In this document: positions 22,692 through 35,800 of the stretch, one piece after another
Position numbering within the stretch: position 1 is the stretch's first letter
How the letters are laid out: each line of letters opens with the position of its first letter
Assembly: GCA_946406115.1 (NCBI GenBank)
Contig: OX291553.1
Coordinates: forward strand, 11,351,001 to 11,415,000
Reading direction: 5' to 3'
DNA from: Apoda limacodes
Lineage: Eukaryota > Arthropoda > Insecta > Lepidoptera > Limacodidae
Length of the DNA: 64,000 nt
Program-made: the position numbers and the translations under genes
The notes under the pieces: generated by a model
What the model saw: the letters and a program-made list of their open reading frames with translations, nothing else
What the model was told of the DNA's origin: nothing
Databases searched by the model: none

Positions 22692-23216
22692 TGCAGCGTG
22701 CGGGGGCGTAAATATTCTGCTTCTACCTATTTCTATTTAGGTATCGGGATCTCTGCTAATAAAAAGACAACATCGGGAGTTCTTTTCTATATTCAGATGT
22801 TCTTTTCAATCGCCACAAGAGTATACATCCTTTAGACTGATCTACTATCTAGGAGAATTATTATACAATATTAAACTTATCTGCAGTACATCTTCTTCTA
22901 TTAGGCCATCCTTCAATGGGCCTCGGGTCGTCGTGTCGATACATTGGATAAAATATACATTAGGACATTAAATCGCGATGGTGGCGATGCTTGGAATATT
23001 TTGGATACTGGAGTATCTTACTTTAAGTCCACTGGCAATGTAAAGCCATTCTACCAATTCTAGGGCTCCCTGATAGAGACAGGAATCGACCCTCCAAATT
23101 TATATAGACTTGTCCGATCTATATTTTTCACTTGAATGTCAATTAATAACAAAATAATGACAAGCTCGAAATTCCGATTGTTTTTTGCGTAAAAACGTTC
23201 GCTAGCCTATTTACTT
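22692..23216 (-). repeat. 5' LTR
   Basis: Begins TGCAGCGTGCGG directly next to the putative primer-binding site on the gag side (minus strand TGGTGGAGTACGCC, two bases from the LTR). Similarity to the 3' LTR ends near CTATTTACTTCC. The outer boundary may be at 23250, where TTCA is followed by the candidate target duplication; just inside it lies a perfect small hairpin, AAGAGGT-CGTA-ACCTCTT (23231-23248). Confidence 0.65.
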
Positions 23217-23250
23217 CCTTTACATTCAACAAGAGGTCGTAACCTCTTCA

Positions 23251-24600
23251 GTACCTACCTAGTTGTTATCACTGCAGTTACTGTCGAACGTCAATAGTTT
23301 GAAAATAAGATCAGACTTTTTTGATTTTACGTATTAATACGTAAGATAATAAGTAAGTCATAAATTATGTGTTAAAATCTAAAATTGTTATTCAATAATT
23401 CATTTAAAACCAAATATCATTTTAAACCAAAAATAAATACGATAAAAATAAAATAAGAATTGCAGAATTGATTTATCGCTTCGCCAGAATGACAGTAGGT
23501 AGAAATAAAGTGATAAGAACCATTTGTCTGTATTTTTATTCTTTCGCCTGGTATTTTGGGGTCAACGGTCATAGTATACAGCTGATTTCATTATAAATAT
23601 GAATGAAATCAGCTGTTTCAGGGCTGTCGCTCTACCGATTTAGGTACAAAAGGAAATTTGCTGATTGTTGGGAACCTGAACATTTTCCGATTATTCCCAA
23701 CATCTACAAACCAAACCTTATCTACCACTTTCGGCTGTATACATCATTTACCTAACATGTGTATAAAAGGAGAAATAACTGACTGACTAACTTACTGATT
23801 CAATGATATATCAAGGCACAGCCTAAAGCGCTGGGTCTAGAAACTTTAAATTCGGCGTAAGGGTTCCTTACTTGACGTAGGGCAATTAAGATCCTCAAGG
23901 GGTAAAATGGTGGTTGGAAGTTTGTATAGAAAATACTTTTTAAACTATCGCGTTTTGCACACATTATTTTTATATTTCTCGGGTTTTATACGCGAACAAA
24001 AAGTAAAAAAAACCCAAAAAGGTAAATGTTTTGTTTTAGTGTAAGACCCGAGTAACATAAAAATAATTGCATAAAAATTTGGTATTGGGCTTAAAGTTGA
24101 AAACTGAGATTGGCTTATTTCACCTTTTTTTAAAAAAAATTAGGGGGCAAAACAGGGAATAAAAATTTGTATCAAAAATTCACGAAGTACAGTACCTAAC
24201 AAAGTACCTATAGGGTACTTTTCGTTGACCTGAAATCATATAATTTGACAAGACGCAGCACAAGTAAAGGAAAAAAATCAAAAATAAGATATTTTTGTAA
24301 TTAAATCGTGTGATTGAGAAAAAAAATGTATCTCTTTCTGTCTCGTAAGGCCCTTTTCATTAGGAACGTGTAGAGGTACTCAGTTCAAAGATTGCATCAA
24401 ACACTTAGATCTATGGTCCCTGAGAGCTGTTTAAAAGCGAATGTATACACTCAACGTAATAAAAAAAATACCGCCATAAGTATATTTTGACACTCTCAAA
24501 TAAATTAAAGCCTCTTGCCGCTGACCTAGAAATTTAGCAACAAACAAGGTCTCACAAGCAAAAGTTAGGACACAATCCAAAAAACGTTAATTGTAGTTAT
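23251..24600. other. Intergenic DNA with old repeat remnants
   Basis: No gene seen. Around 23870-24180 there is a remnant of a family that recurs at 47640-48275 (shared words include GGGGTAAAATG, GTTGGAAGTTTGTATAGAAA and TAAAAATTTGTAT). Confidence 0.4.
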
Positions 24601-25190
24601 CCATACTATTATTATAAATGCAAAAGTAACTATGTCTGCCTGTCTATCTGTCTGTCTGTTACCTCTTCGCACTCAAACCACTTTATTTAGATAAAATGCG
24701 GTACGGAAATAGACTGAGTTCCAGGAAAGGACATTTTTTCGTTTTTTTTTCAGCGGGAATAACTATATCCGATTCTTAATGAACTTATAGCTTGCTATAG
24801 AAAAATTCATTAGTATAATTAAGTAGTCGACGTAAGAATCCCATGCCGATTATCAAAGTTAGGGCGGGTGGAGCCGCTGGTAAAATTCATTAATTACTAG
24901 CAATTTCATTAATACTATAAATGTTTGGTTGTTTGTTACTCAATCACGCTTCAACCCCTAGATGTATTGTGATGAAACTTAGCACACATATAGATTAGGT
25001 CCTAGAATATGACAGGCTATTTTTCATCCCGGAAAAATCAAAAGTTTCCGCGGGAATAACTATAAACGTATTCCACAAATGAACCATAGCTGCAGCTATA
25101 AAGCTGTCTATAACAAACGTCTTTAGTATAATCAAGGAGTTGCCGTAAGAATCCCACGCCGATAACCAAATTTTAGGGCCAGCGGAAAAA
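24600..25190 (+). repeat. Two adjacent copies of a dispersed repeat
   Basis: Copies at about 24600-24890 and 24895-25190. Both contain GCGGGAATAACTATA, a TAGCTGCAGCTATA-like segment, and end in CGTAAGAATCCCACGCCGAT. A third copy lies inverted in an intron of APN gene 2 (33475-33775). Short, non-coding and dispersed, thus probably a SINE-like or other non-autonomous element. Confidence 0.6.
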
Positions 25191-26800
25191 AAATAGTATT
25201 AAATAAAATTGTTTTCATCGTTTAAACTTACTTTTACAGTCACATAAATTAATTGTGACTTATGTCGATATATGGGAGAATCATTTTGAAACTACAATTA
25301 TTTTTAATGTCGCTCGTTTGAATTTTCAAATACAATTAGGTCCTCGCGGGCATATGATATATCGCAGTAAGCGACCCTTTCCCACCAACCGCCTCACCAC
25401 TCTTTTGTCACCTGTTTTTAGCAAATATGTCATATTAAATTTATAGTAAGTACGAGTACCTATAAATATATTCTAAGTACTTAAGTAAAGCGTAGTAGGA
25501 ACTACACGCAAGTTGAATATCTAGTATATATGTATTGGTACCTGTAGCGTTATTCCATTACAAATAATATTTATCCCAAACACTGACCTTTGTCCTATAG
25601 GGAATCTCATTCAATTACGCTGATGATTATCAGGCCATAGTCAGCCCTATTGAAAATATTTTTAAAGAAAAAAAAAATATGTAAGCTAAAACCATTTATA
25701 TAGAGCAACAAACTTTTCTGACCGGGTGGCCAAATATCAAACTAGAGTCGCCATATTAAAGTGGTGTGTGCTTACAAGACAATAGCGACAGACACTGGGT
25801 CAGAAAAATTTGTTGCACTGAAAGGCATTTAGGACAGACGCTAAAAACCTTCTTTAAGAACCAATGAAACTTTCTGATCTCTGAAATCATATTGACCACT
25901 GGAAGTTGTTCACATTTTATCACTGGTATTTTAAACAGTATTTTCTTTAAGTTAAACTCAATCAGTTTAAATAGCCATTTAATTTTAGTGTCTAGTAGAC
26001 TCTTAAAGCTAAGATTTTAGCTAGATCACGTAAATACTCAATCTTTTTAGCAAAACTATAGCATCTGAAGACTTAAAAAAATATTTGTTATAAAATTTTC
26101 TTTTGTCTAGGGACTAAAACGTAGTTATTATATTCTCTTTGCTAGGAACTACCTATTGTTTGTCCAGTTGTGCAAATTTTCAAAGGGTGTATAACGTTTT
26201 GTGTATACGTGTACAAAATACATTTGATTGTTAAGAAAGTTGGATCAATTATTAGAATTTGTTGTTATCTGGTGCATTAATTAACAAAAAGTCGAAACAA
26301 TGTGATTCCAAATCGGTGTAAACGCAAAATTCCATACAAAAAATGAAAAGTTTTAGGCCCCAATGAAATTAATTAGTTCATTGGCTAATACCGGCATTTG
26401 AATCTCTGTCTAAGAATTTAAGATTTGCAACTTATTTTAAGATTTTGCTTCTAGGCTTAAATCAATAGATAGGTACATTTTTTAACGATTACCTACTTGG
26501 TATTGAAAAGTTGTCCGATTAGTAAATTGCTGCACTGAATTTGTCTGATATTTGTTTTTTCTGCATATGAGTAACTTATTTTTATCACAGTTACGTGTAA
26601 ACAGTGTCATTGCATGCAGGCAAAGTGGGTGGTTAGCCTTAATTACTCCTACGAGCTTTTTCTTTGATAGTGCTTGTTCATAGAACCCAAGAGTAGTAAT
26701 GAAGCGCCAATTCTGTCAAGTGTGTAAAAAAGGATCAATTCAAAATATGAACTACGCGCACACTACAAGCGAGCATTTACAAGTTTTAACTTCAGCGTAA
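25191..26800. other. Intergenic DNA upstream of APN gene 2
   Basis: AT-rich, with only short open frames lacking family resemblance. It should include the promoter of gene 2 towards its right end. No clear TATA box could be placed. Confidence 0.4.
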
Positions 26801-26879
26801 GAAAAATAAATAATAAATTCTCTAGATCTTGCGGTGGCGTTGTTGTCTCGACTTTTGTTTCCGCTATTTCAATTGTGTT

Positions 26880-26882
26880 ATG
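26880..26882 (+). CDS. APN: APN gene 2, exon 1 (start codon only)
   Basis: ATG immediately followed by a consensus donor GTGAGT. The next exon starts in phase 0 with GGAAACCGCTGG and has no in-frame ATG before its hydrophobic stretch; joined, the start reads [17 protein letters not shown]. The upstream stretch TTGCGGTGGCGTTG would be 5' untranslated. Inferred from splice signals and frame; another first exon elsewhere in 26.8-31.6 kb is possible. Confidence 0.55.
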
Positions 26883-29800
26883 GTGAGTTTATTTATTCAC
26901 CTTATATCTTTATTATTTCTTCGCAAATGTAATGAAAAACATTGTGTGTAACACGGGAGGTACGGAAATTACAAACTCGAGTCATTTCGGCTTTAGACTT
27001 CTATATAGCCTCTCGTTAGTGATTTTCTCCTTACCACCCTTAATACACAATGCACCATTATTATGTTCAATAGTTTTAAAAAAATACCATAGTCAAAGTC
27101 AATCGGTCAAAAAATAATTGATTGAAATAGGATTTTTAGAAAACACACTTGCTCACAGAGCAGCCTCTACAATTCAAAGAATTAGAAATGATTGACTAAG
27201 TGCAATAAAGGTCGGTGGTATGCTCCTGTAATTGATCTGTGGTCTGAAGTATATTTTTCAAGGAGCTGATATATTTTTTACATGACAAACAGTCAAAGAG
27301 CACGTACTGTGCTGTCACTTTTTCGTTTTCATTCAAGTAAGAGTTCGTGAATTTGATAATATTACAAGAAACACATGTTTAATGACCACATTTTCTGCAC
27401 TGCCTATCTGTTTCAAACTCCAATCCAATTTTGTAATACATTTCAGCTAATGGTAATATGAGGAACGGTGACAAATCTAAATGTTGGTGCATGGAGAATA
27501 CCATTAAGCTGAAAAAAATCACAATGAAAGTCAGTATACCTAATTTTTTTATTAATTTAAACCATTATGTATATAAGAATATACGCAAAACTAGAGTGAC
27601 CGGAAAATGAATTTAACTAAGTATAATAATAGTATAATGTAAATATATAATAATAAGTGTTACTTTAATGTAACCCGTTATACGATTTATCCCCAGATTG
27701 GCTTCACCAGTGGCTAAATGCACGCACACATATCTAATAATCGTTGAGGGAAGGCCCTGCTCCAGCAGTAGGGACGTATGAGGCTGATAAGGGGGGGGGG
27801 GCATCGTCGAAATACTTCTGATGTAGTGCTTTTTGACTAAAGTGTCTCTATATATGTATAACCACTATAAAGCTAGTAATATTTGGTATATAAGATGATA
27901 GACCAGGGTCATAATAATGTAAACCTTTTCTTATAGTATTCCGGGAGCATCCGTTTTCGCTAATGTTATATAATACGTTCATACTTTTTGGCATCTCGTA
28001 ATTTCAAATTTCAAATCTCTAAACCTTTATAGTATACTTAGATTGGATATATTTTTAGGCTAAAAAAACAATAGTTGGTAGAGTTTTGAATTTTTGATTT
28101 ATATGTTCATTAAGACCTACCGTTGCACATACTATAAGTCCCCATCAATAGCTGTTGCGTTCGTGCCGCCATCTTGTAAAAAAGGTACCCTTTTAAGATT
28201 TTGCTAATATCGCGGCAATTATTGCTATACGAAAAAATTGTATGTCTGATAATTATATCGTATTAAATATCATATAAAAAAGTACAGTATATAATTATTG
28301 TATCTTTAGTATTTAAGCTGTAATCCAGCGTTAAATAGGAACATTGCTTTTTTTTTTTTGCTGCCCATGTACCGTTTGTTTTTATTATGTTTATGTTTGT
28401 TGTTATTCCGTCAACTACAAAAAGGAAGAGACAGACAAATGAGATGGTGAGAAAAAGAGAAGGGGGATAATAGGCAAATGCATTATGTGACATGATGTGT
28501 TTGGCTGGGCCGGAACGTGTTTTGGATCCGCTTGATTAAGAGCCACCAAAAAGCCGGCTAGCAATACCGAATATCCTTGACCAACCATTAGTTGATCATC
28601 ATCTCCTAGCTATGCCACATTTCCCATAAACACTCGGCAACTTTTTACAATTTACGTAACTGTGTATTGTAATGTAAATAGTAAGCTTATGGTACTGCAA
28701 TACTACCAATGGCAAACTTCTCTGCAGACTCAAACTCAAACCAAACCAAACTTTATTCAAGTAGGTTTCTAAGAACACTTTTCGTGTGTGTGAATCGTCA
28801 ATACAATGTAAACAATGTTAAAAGAGCTGGCAAGAAGTTCCATTTGAAGTAGAAATACAATACTTTGATAATTTGCTAAAGAGTATACAATATGTACCGA
28901 AAGACTTATTAGGTAATAAGAAATAAGTAAGTAAGCTACTTAAAACAAAGTCAAACCTGTCAATTTTTTTTTTCAATTAGTAAATTGAGCAACTTTTCTG
29001 ACAGCATAAGCGGCGGAACTAAGTTTTCGAGCTAAGACAGAAATATAAAAAATATAAAATAATAATGAATATAATAATAATAAATATGTATAGACTGATT
29101 GACATACTCAAATTTAACATAATAGCTCTAAAGACAGCTACTCTCCTCTTAGCCGTTAATAACAGCAATGACAGTCTGGAAACACTTGATATAACGCTTT
29201 TACAGAACGTAAGCCTAAGTTTCCGTAGAAATACTAGACGCATTTTACTTTGACAATCTTCTCGTTCTTATGTCTCACTGATTTCCATCGGACAAAGGCC
29301 CTGCAAAAAGTCTGGTAAATCAGACAAATTTATGAAAGCCCTTAAAAGCTAATCAGCTTACTGCAACTAGACCGCATCTTTGCTCTTATTAGATCTCAAG
29401 ACAAATTGACGTGGCCATCGAATCTCTTAACAGTCACTAAGCTAAGCTACTATCAGCGAGTGCTCTCAACAAGTGATCACCGATGCCCATACATGCAACA
29501 TACGTTTCTAATAGGAGAGCCGCACGACGACAACATAACAATTATCTCCCTGCCCAATCCGAACCGATTAATCGTGCAATCCACAACCTCCCCCCCGACC
29601 AACCTCAGCACAGTCGAAAAACTATTTTTAGGCGGCCTCAGCACCTACTAACCTCACCTTAGGGCTCGAGGCTCACGCTGGTCGAAGGGACGCCCCCAAG
29701 AACGACAACCCAAGCCAAGGCTCCTCCCGCGGGGAGCCCTTGAGCGTTGGGCGCTATATGGGCTGACTCCTTTAGAGCTTCGCCCCTAAAGCCCGGTGAA

Positions 29801-32800
29801 GCTACATCAGCCAACTGCATAGTCAGTTCAGAAAAAAAAGAACGACTAAAAGGCAGACTGCATAGAAAAAACTTAGTCTTAATGCTTGCTTATCACTAAA
29901 CCAACAGACGCCAATCATGTCCGCGAGGAAGACAGTGAGGTCAAAAGGAGATGCGCTTTCCCGCCGGTTGCCTCTCTACCTCCTGTCATTGTTGACGAAG
30001 TTCTGCACTTCTGCAGGCTATCAAAATAAAGGTTACCCCCGATTGTTAAATTAATAAGTAATTTTAATGGGGCGATGTCGAACAACATTTTTCCGCAGCG
30101 GGCGTAGTTATGGCAAAAACGTCCTGAAAACTTGCCATATAGATCATTTAGTTTACTAAACGCTTTGAATAAACTTTATTAATGTTTATTTCCACCACGG
30201 TTACGTTATTGAATAGACACTATAGACCTCATTTCGGTTTTTGGGCAACAGAGGAACTGCATTACGGATGTAACGGAGCACATCTATACCTACAGGAGCG
30301 CCATTTTTCAAAGTGGCGAAAGCGTTCAATGAATACTGGCACAACGGTTTTAAGCTGTTAGATTTATAAGATGTTTCACTATACACTGAGATCGCTCTAA
30401 TGTGGTTTTTATTTTAAGCACTTGCTAATAGTAGCTTGCGAGTGACCGTTGGGTGACAGATTCGATGACCACATCAATATCAAAGATCTAATGAGAGCAG
30501 GGATGAGATCTAGTTGTAGTAAGCTGATTATTTTAGGAGCTTTCTTGAATTTGTCTCAGTTTATTACAGTCTTTGTCGCAGTAGCTTCGTAGGCCTGGGC
30601 CCCAAGGGACATAATAACCAAGAGATTATTAGGACGATTATAAGGCCGTAGTTAGTAGCAGTCATAATATTTAAATTGAGTTTGTTTATTAGTCTGTCAA
30701 GAACCTTGTTTACGCCCTACGCTGGATAAGTGGTCTAAGACTTTATCAGAATCAGATGCGATAATGATCGGCTGATGGCTATTCGGTCTTGGCTATTCGC
30801 TATTCTTACTCACCAAGCGGACCCGAAAGACGTGTCGCCCTGCTATATATACACGTCATGTCGCATAATGCATCTGCCCCTTCATTTTCTCTCGCCTTCT
30901 CTTTCTCTATCATTCTTACCATCTCTGCCGGTCTTTCTTTCTCACGGTAGTTTTACAGAATTAGTTTTTGAAAATATATTTCATCGATTTTGGAGTGAAC
31001 AGAAACAAAACTGTATATCGACAGCAAAAATATGAAAAAAAATTCTTTTTAATGTCGGATTACAGCTAAAGTATTGGAGATACATAAATAATATATCTAA
31101 GCTTCTTTATAGGAAATTGAATAAGTTATAGTTTTTGTAAACACGAATTTACAGTAATTATAATTATTGCCGAGATATAAGCAAAAAAACTTAAAAAGGG
31201 TATTTTTTCCAAGATGGCGGTGCGAGCGCAACAGGTATCGATGGGGACTTTTAGTATGTTTAATGTGAAGTGAAGCTCTAATGAAAATGTACACAAAATT
31301 TAAAACTCTACTAATCATTTTTTTTCTAATTTGATTGGACTACCACCATAACTACTACTATAAGAAAAAAACTGAGATACCTGGTTTTGTTCCAATGGTT
31401 ATTTGGGTAACGTTGTTGGACGGAAATAATAGGGACGGGATGGAAAAAGGAGTTGCTGCATTACAACAAGTAGATCAATGTTATAAACTTTGACAATCAC
31501 AATAGAAAATGTTAACAAAATTGTGATTCAGTGAAACAATTGAAAAAAGCTTTTTGTAAAATATGTCGGGTAAAAAACACTATTTGGCTTTTCGATAAGC
31601 CCAGCCATTTTTAATTATGATATTTTTTAAATTTCAAGGGAAACCGCTGGTTGTTCTTTATTTTGGGATGGCTTCTTATAATTGGCGTATACTCGTACAC
31701 CTTACTATCATCTATTTGGCATCCAACTAGTTACCGTCTTCCAAAAACAACTCTTCCTCGTCACTATGAATTAACAATAACACCATATTTTGAAGAGGCT
31801 CCAAGAAATATAGCACCGTTTACATTTGACGGTGAAGTAGTGATATATTTGAGACCAACAATAGAAAATGTTGACAGCGTCGTAATTCATTGCAATTATT
31901 TAATTATTGAAAGTTTATCGATTGAATATCGAATAAAGAATACTACTCGACTTGTAAGTGAACCTGGTCAAACTTATATGTGCGAAAATGTTTACCATTT
32001 TCTAAAGATCACAACGACAGAAGTGTTACATTTAAACCAGGAGTATATATTGAGGGGTAAATATAAAGGTTTTCTACGACGTAATGTGTGGAATGGATTT
32101 TATAGAACGCAGTACAATGACAGCAGTGGTCGCAGGTATGTTTTTTATTGTAAAGTAAATAGTAAATGGTCGCGTACAGTGCGGTTTCAGAGAAACTTCC
32201 TACCGCGAACGCTCGGGTTGTGGAATGTGCTCCCTAAAGACTATTGTATGGAGTTTTTCAAGAAAGAAGTTATTACATTTTTGAAGGGTCGGCAACGCGC
32301 GAGTGAGACCCCTGGTGTTGCAAACGGCTATAGGCTACGGTGACCGCTTACCATCAGGCGAACCGTAAGCTTGTTTGCCACCATATATACCAATAAAAAA
32401 AAAGTAGCAGTAAATAATAGCAGAAATATGGCAAAATCTGTGATTTCTTATTAAATGATTGATTTATTTCTAGTAAGCTCTGCTTAGATGGCTGTAGAAA
32501 TATTCTTATTTATGTTTCGTCAAAAACAAAACCACTGTCATTTTCATCATCTCCTACTTTATGCAAAGCTTGAAGAACGTCGCTTAAATGATAAGTACCT
32601 TGGCGAAATATCGCGTTTTTACAAAAATTACAACTAAATTGGTAAATTTAAAAAGCAAAATCCCATTTAGAGACGAGTCCCAGATTTTATCTAGAAATCT
32701 CCAAAACTGGTCTTAAGCAGTGTCATGGAATGGTGTCAGTAGCGATATCTTTAAAGATATCATTAATACCTTAAGATCTGGAAGAATGAAGCAAGTTTAA

Positions 32801-35800
32801 ACAGAAGAAATTACAAAATACGTGAAGTTAGTCAGCATCAAACTAAAATCCACTTGGATGAAGTCGCGAGCAGTGGTTGGATACACACCCACATCTTAAT
32901 GTGAGGAAAGAATATTTTTACGAACCAATTTAGACCTGTGATGACGGGTGGTGAGCTGTTTGCCGCAATAGTGCTTCTGATGTGTCTGGACGTAGCTGGC
33001 TTTTTATACGTCGTGTAAGTCGTTATTTTTAAGATATAAGTGGTACCATGAAAGACAAGGAACATAATAATATACCAAAATACACTCCTAAGAAATTTAA
33101 AATTAATATTCAAAAATTTCAATTCTTAACATCTTACATTATTTTAACCTAAATAGTATTTTTAATTACAACAGTTTTTTTAAGGTGGATGGCTTCAACA
33201 TTGTTTCAGCCGATTCAAGCTCGTATGGTGTTTCCCTGTTACGATGAACCTTCATTCAAAGCTACTTTTGATATGACTGTAAACAGGGAATTAACATTTA
33301 GTCCTACTATATCTAATATGCCAATTAAAAATTCTACGATGTTAGTATTTATTAAATATAATGTAATACATTTATGTATTAAGTAAAGAGAACATGGTCA
33401 GAACAGCTGTTTGTACTTGAACACACATTCCACCAACTTCTTAAACCTTCCAAATATTTCACTTTATTAGTAACTAACTTTTTCCCGCGGCTCTGCTCGC
33501 CCTAAATTTAGATAACGGCGTGGGATTCTTATAGCAACTCCTTGATTAAACTGAAGAATTCTGTTATAGTAAGCTATAGCTGCAGCTATGTTATAATTCG
33601 TTTCAGTTCTGTTATAATAATTCCTGCGGGAACTTCTGAATTTTTCGGGATAAATTCTATGTCCTTCCTTGGGACTCAAGCTATCTCCATACCAAATTTC
33701 ATCTAAATCGGTCCATGTATGAGTGACTTATGAACTTATATTCTATACTTCAACAGACAAAAAAACTTTCGCATTTATAATATTTATTGAATAGGTACCT
33801 ACGCAAAAAACTTTAATTAGATGCTATCTTTAATCTTTTTTGTGACAAACAACTAAAGAATATTTCTATTCAGGAATTTCCTTGTATAGGATCAATAACG
33901 ATAAAGCCAATCTTATAAGATTGATCCTTGTCATGTCTGTCTTATTGATTACAGTGGGCGAACACCAAAATAAACTATCTTCTCAACCATTTCCATATTA
34001 CTTTTTTTATGGTTACCGTAGTGTAACCGTCAAGTAACTTGCGGGAAAGGCGTTTCCGTACCCAAAGGGTAATTAGCGAAACCCTATTACTAAGCCTTCG
34101 CTGTCCGTCCATCCGTCCGTCCGTCTGTCTGTCACCAAGCTGTACCTCATGGACCGTGATAGTAAGACATTTAAAATTTTCACAGAAGATGTATTTCTGT
34201 TGCCGCTATAACAACAAATACTAAAAAACAGAATTAAATAAATATTTAAGGGGGCTCCCATACAACAAACGTGATTTTTTTGCTCGATATTGGTAACGCC
34301 AACAGGCAGACTCTTAAAATATTTACAGACTATTTAGTTATATTATCACTTTAAAAATAAATAATTAAATGAAAATAAAACAAATATTTAAGGGGGACCT
34401 CCATACAACAAACGTGATGTTTTTGCCGTTTTTATAGATAAAGGTACGGAACCCTTCGTGCGCGAGTCCGACTCGCTCTTGGATGATTTTTTTACTTTAT
34501 TTTAATCATATTAGGCGAACAATATTGCCTTTAGCCAGTCTACTAGATAGTTTAATATAAGGTGTAGGTGTATTGTCCTTAATACGTATATACATATCTA
34601 TACCTACTTACAGACTGGCAAATGGCAGAATTTCTGAAACATTCTATACAACTCCTTTGATGTCTACTTATTCATTAGCATTTGTCATTTCGAACTATGA
34701 AGTGATGTCAACAAACAACAATAAAAACAAAGCATTTAAAATGTATGCTAGAGACAATGCAGGAAGAACAGGTGATTGGGCTATTGAAATTGGCCAGTTA
34801 ATATTGGAAGCCATGGAAAAATATACGGATATTTCTTATTATACAATGGCAAAGAATATGAATATGAAACTTGCAGCCATTGCAGGGTTTTCTGCTGCAG
34901 GTATGGAAAACTGGGGTCTCATGACTTTCAAGTAAATATATTTTTTTTATATTGATACATTAAACTTAATTATTACTGATTTTTTCCCTTACATGGATAA
35001 AAGGCAAGCTCACAGGATAAATAGGTAGAAAATTAACTAATACACGCTTTTAATTTACAAATTTATATTTTAATTTATTACGTTTATACAAGTCATTTGT
35101 TAATATTGATTTAATACTAATTTAAAATGGACATCACAATTTAAATTATAAGAGATGTTTTTTTGTTTATTTTTATAATTATACTCTTATCCATCCCTTT
35201 TTATTTCTAAATCAACGACATCGGCTTGGATAGTCAGGAACGTAATCTACACGGTAAAAAAGAATTAGTTGAGCCAAGAGAATATCGTTTCATATATGCA
35301 CCAACGAATATTTACTTCATCTAAGATATTATTTCTCTTAAATATTTAAAATAATATGAAGTTATCACAAGATCAAATTTCATTGAACCAGTAAATAAAA
35401 CTCTATCAATTTGAAACAATATTTAATTCATTGAAGAAAAATATGCTTCTTTATTTGAAACACTTAGTTTTCTTGGGCGTAGAACTTCGTGCTTTATTGC
35501 ACGGAAGAAATTTCTAGTTCACACAAGAGAATAGTGCTCTTAACTAGACTACATCAGCTCTTAAATTAATAACATTATATTTTAGTTTAAAACAAAAAAT
35601 GTTTCGGTCCAAAATGACATAGTTAACCGTCAAGATTAAATAAAGTTTTTTTAAAAAGCCCTACGCCTCTTTTCTGGAGGCTTGGGCCATATAGAGTCAG
35701 TCTACCGCACTGACTTAGTGTGTCTTAGCGGACGTTGTCGAGCTAGTAGTGCCCTACTGCAGAGGCACAGGCCTCTTTTTCTGGAGGCTTGGGCCATATA

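Larger units (their letters stand above)
16059..23250 (-). mobile_element. Decayed Ty3/gypsy-type LTR retrotransposon
   Basis: Direct repeats of about 0.5 kb flank a minus-strand gag-pol region in the order gag, protease, RT, RNase H, integrase, which is the Ty3/gypsy order. Both repeats begin TGCAGCGTGCGGGGGCG. The pol frame is broken into at least five open segments, so the copy is inactive. GTACCTAC directly precedes the left repeat (16051-16058) and recurs at 23251-23258 after TTCA; it may be a target duplication, although 8 bp is longer than the 4-6 bp usual for this group and the motif is common here. No envelope-like frame was seen. Confidence 0.8.
28020..31390. mobile_element. Candidate 3.3-kb element with long, diverged terminal inverted repeats
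   Basis: About 500 bp at 28020-28600 reappear inverted at 30730-31390. Matching blocks in order: GTTGGTAGAGTTTTGAA and its partner near 31300-31320, AAGTCCCCATCAATAGCTGTTGCG and GATACCTGTTGCG, GCCGCCATCTTG and ACCGCCATCTTGG, CATCATGTCACATAATGCAT and CGTCATGTCGCATAATGCAT, and ACCGAATA near both inner ends. Inside are unrelated repeats and a LINE 3' fragment; no transposase frame was seen. It could be one non-autonomous DNA transposon or two facing copies of one short element. It lies in intron 1 of APN gene 2. Confidence 0.55.

Noticed and set aside
28263..28493. Minus-strand 76-codon frame with hydrophobic stretch
   Set aside because: Lies within a terminal inverted repeat whose partner at 30.8 kb does not keep the frame.
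30201..30386. Minus-strand frame with [20 protein letters not shown]
   Set aside because: Protein-like words, but short, without context, and inside the inverted-repeat element; likely a repeat remnant.
31617..31700. ATG at 31617 as the start of APN gene 2
   Set aside because: Out of frame with the N-terminal domain by one base; an in-frame stop (31618-31620) precedes the hydrophobic segment in the correct frame.
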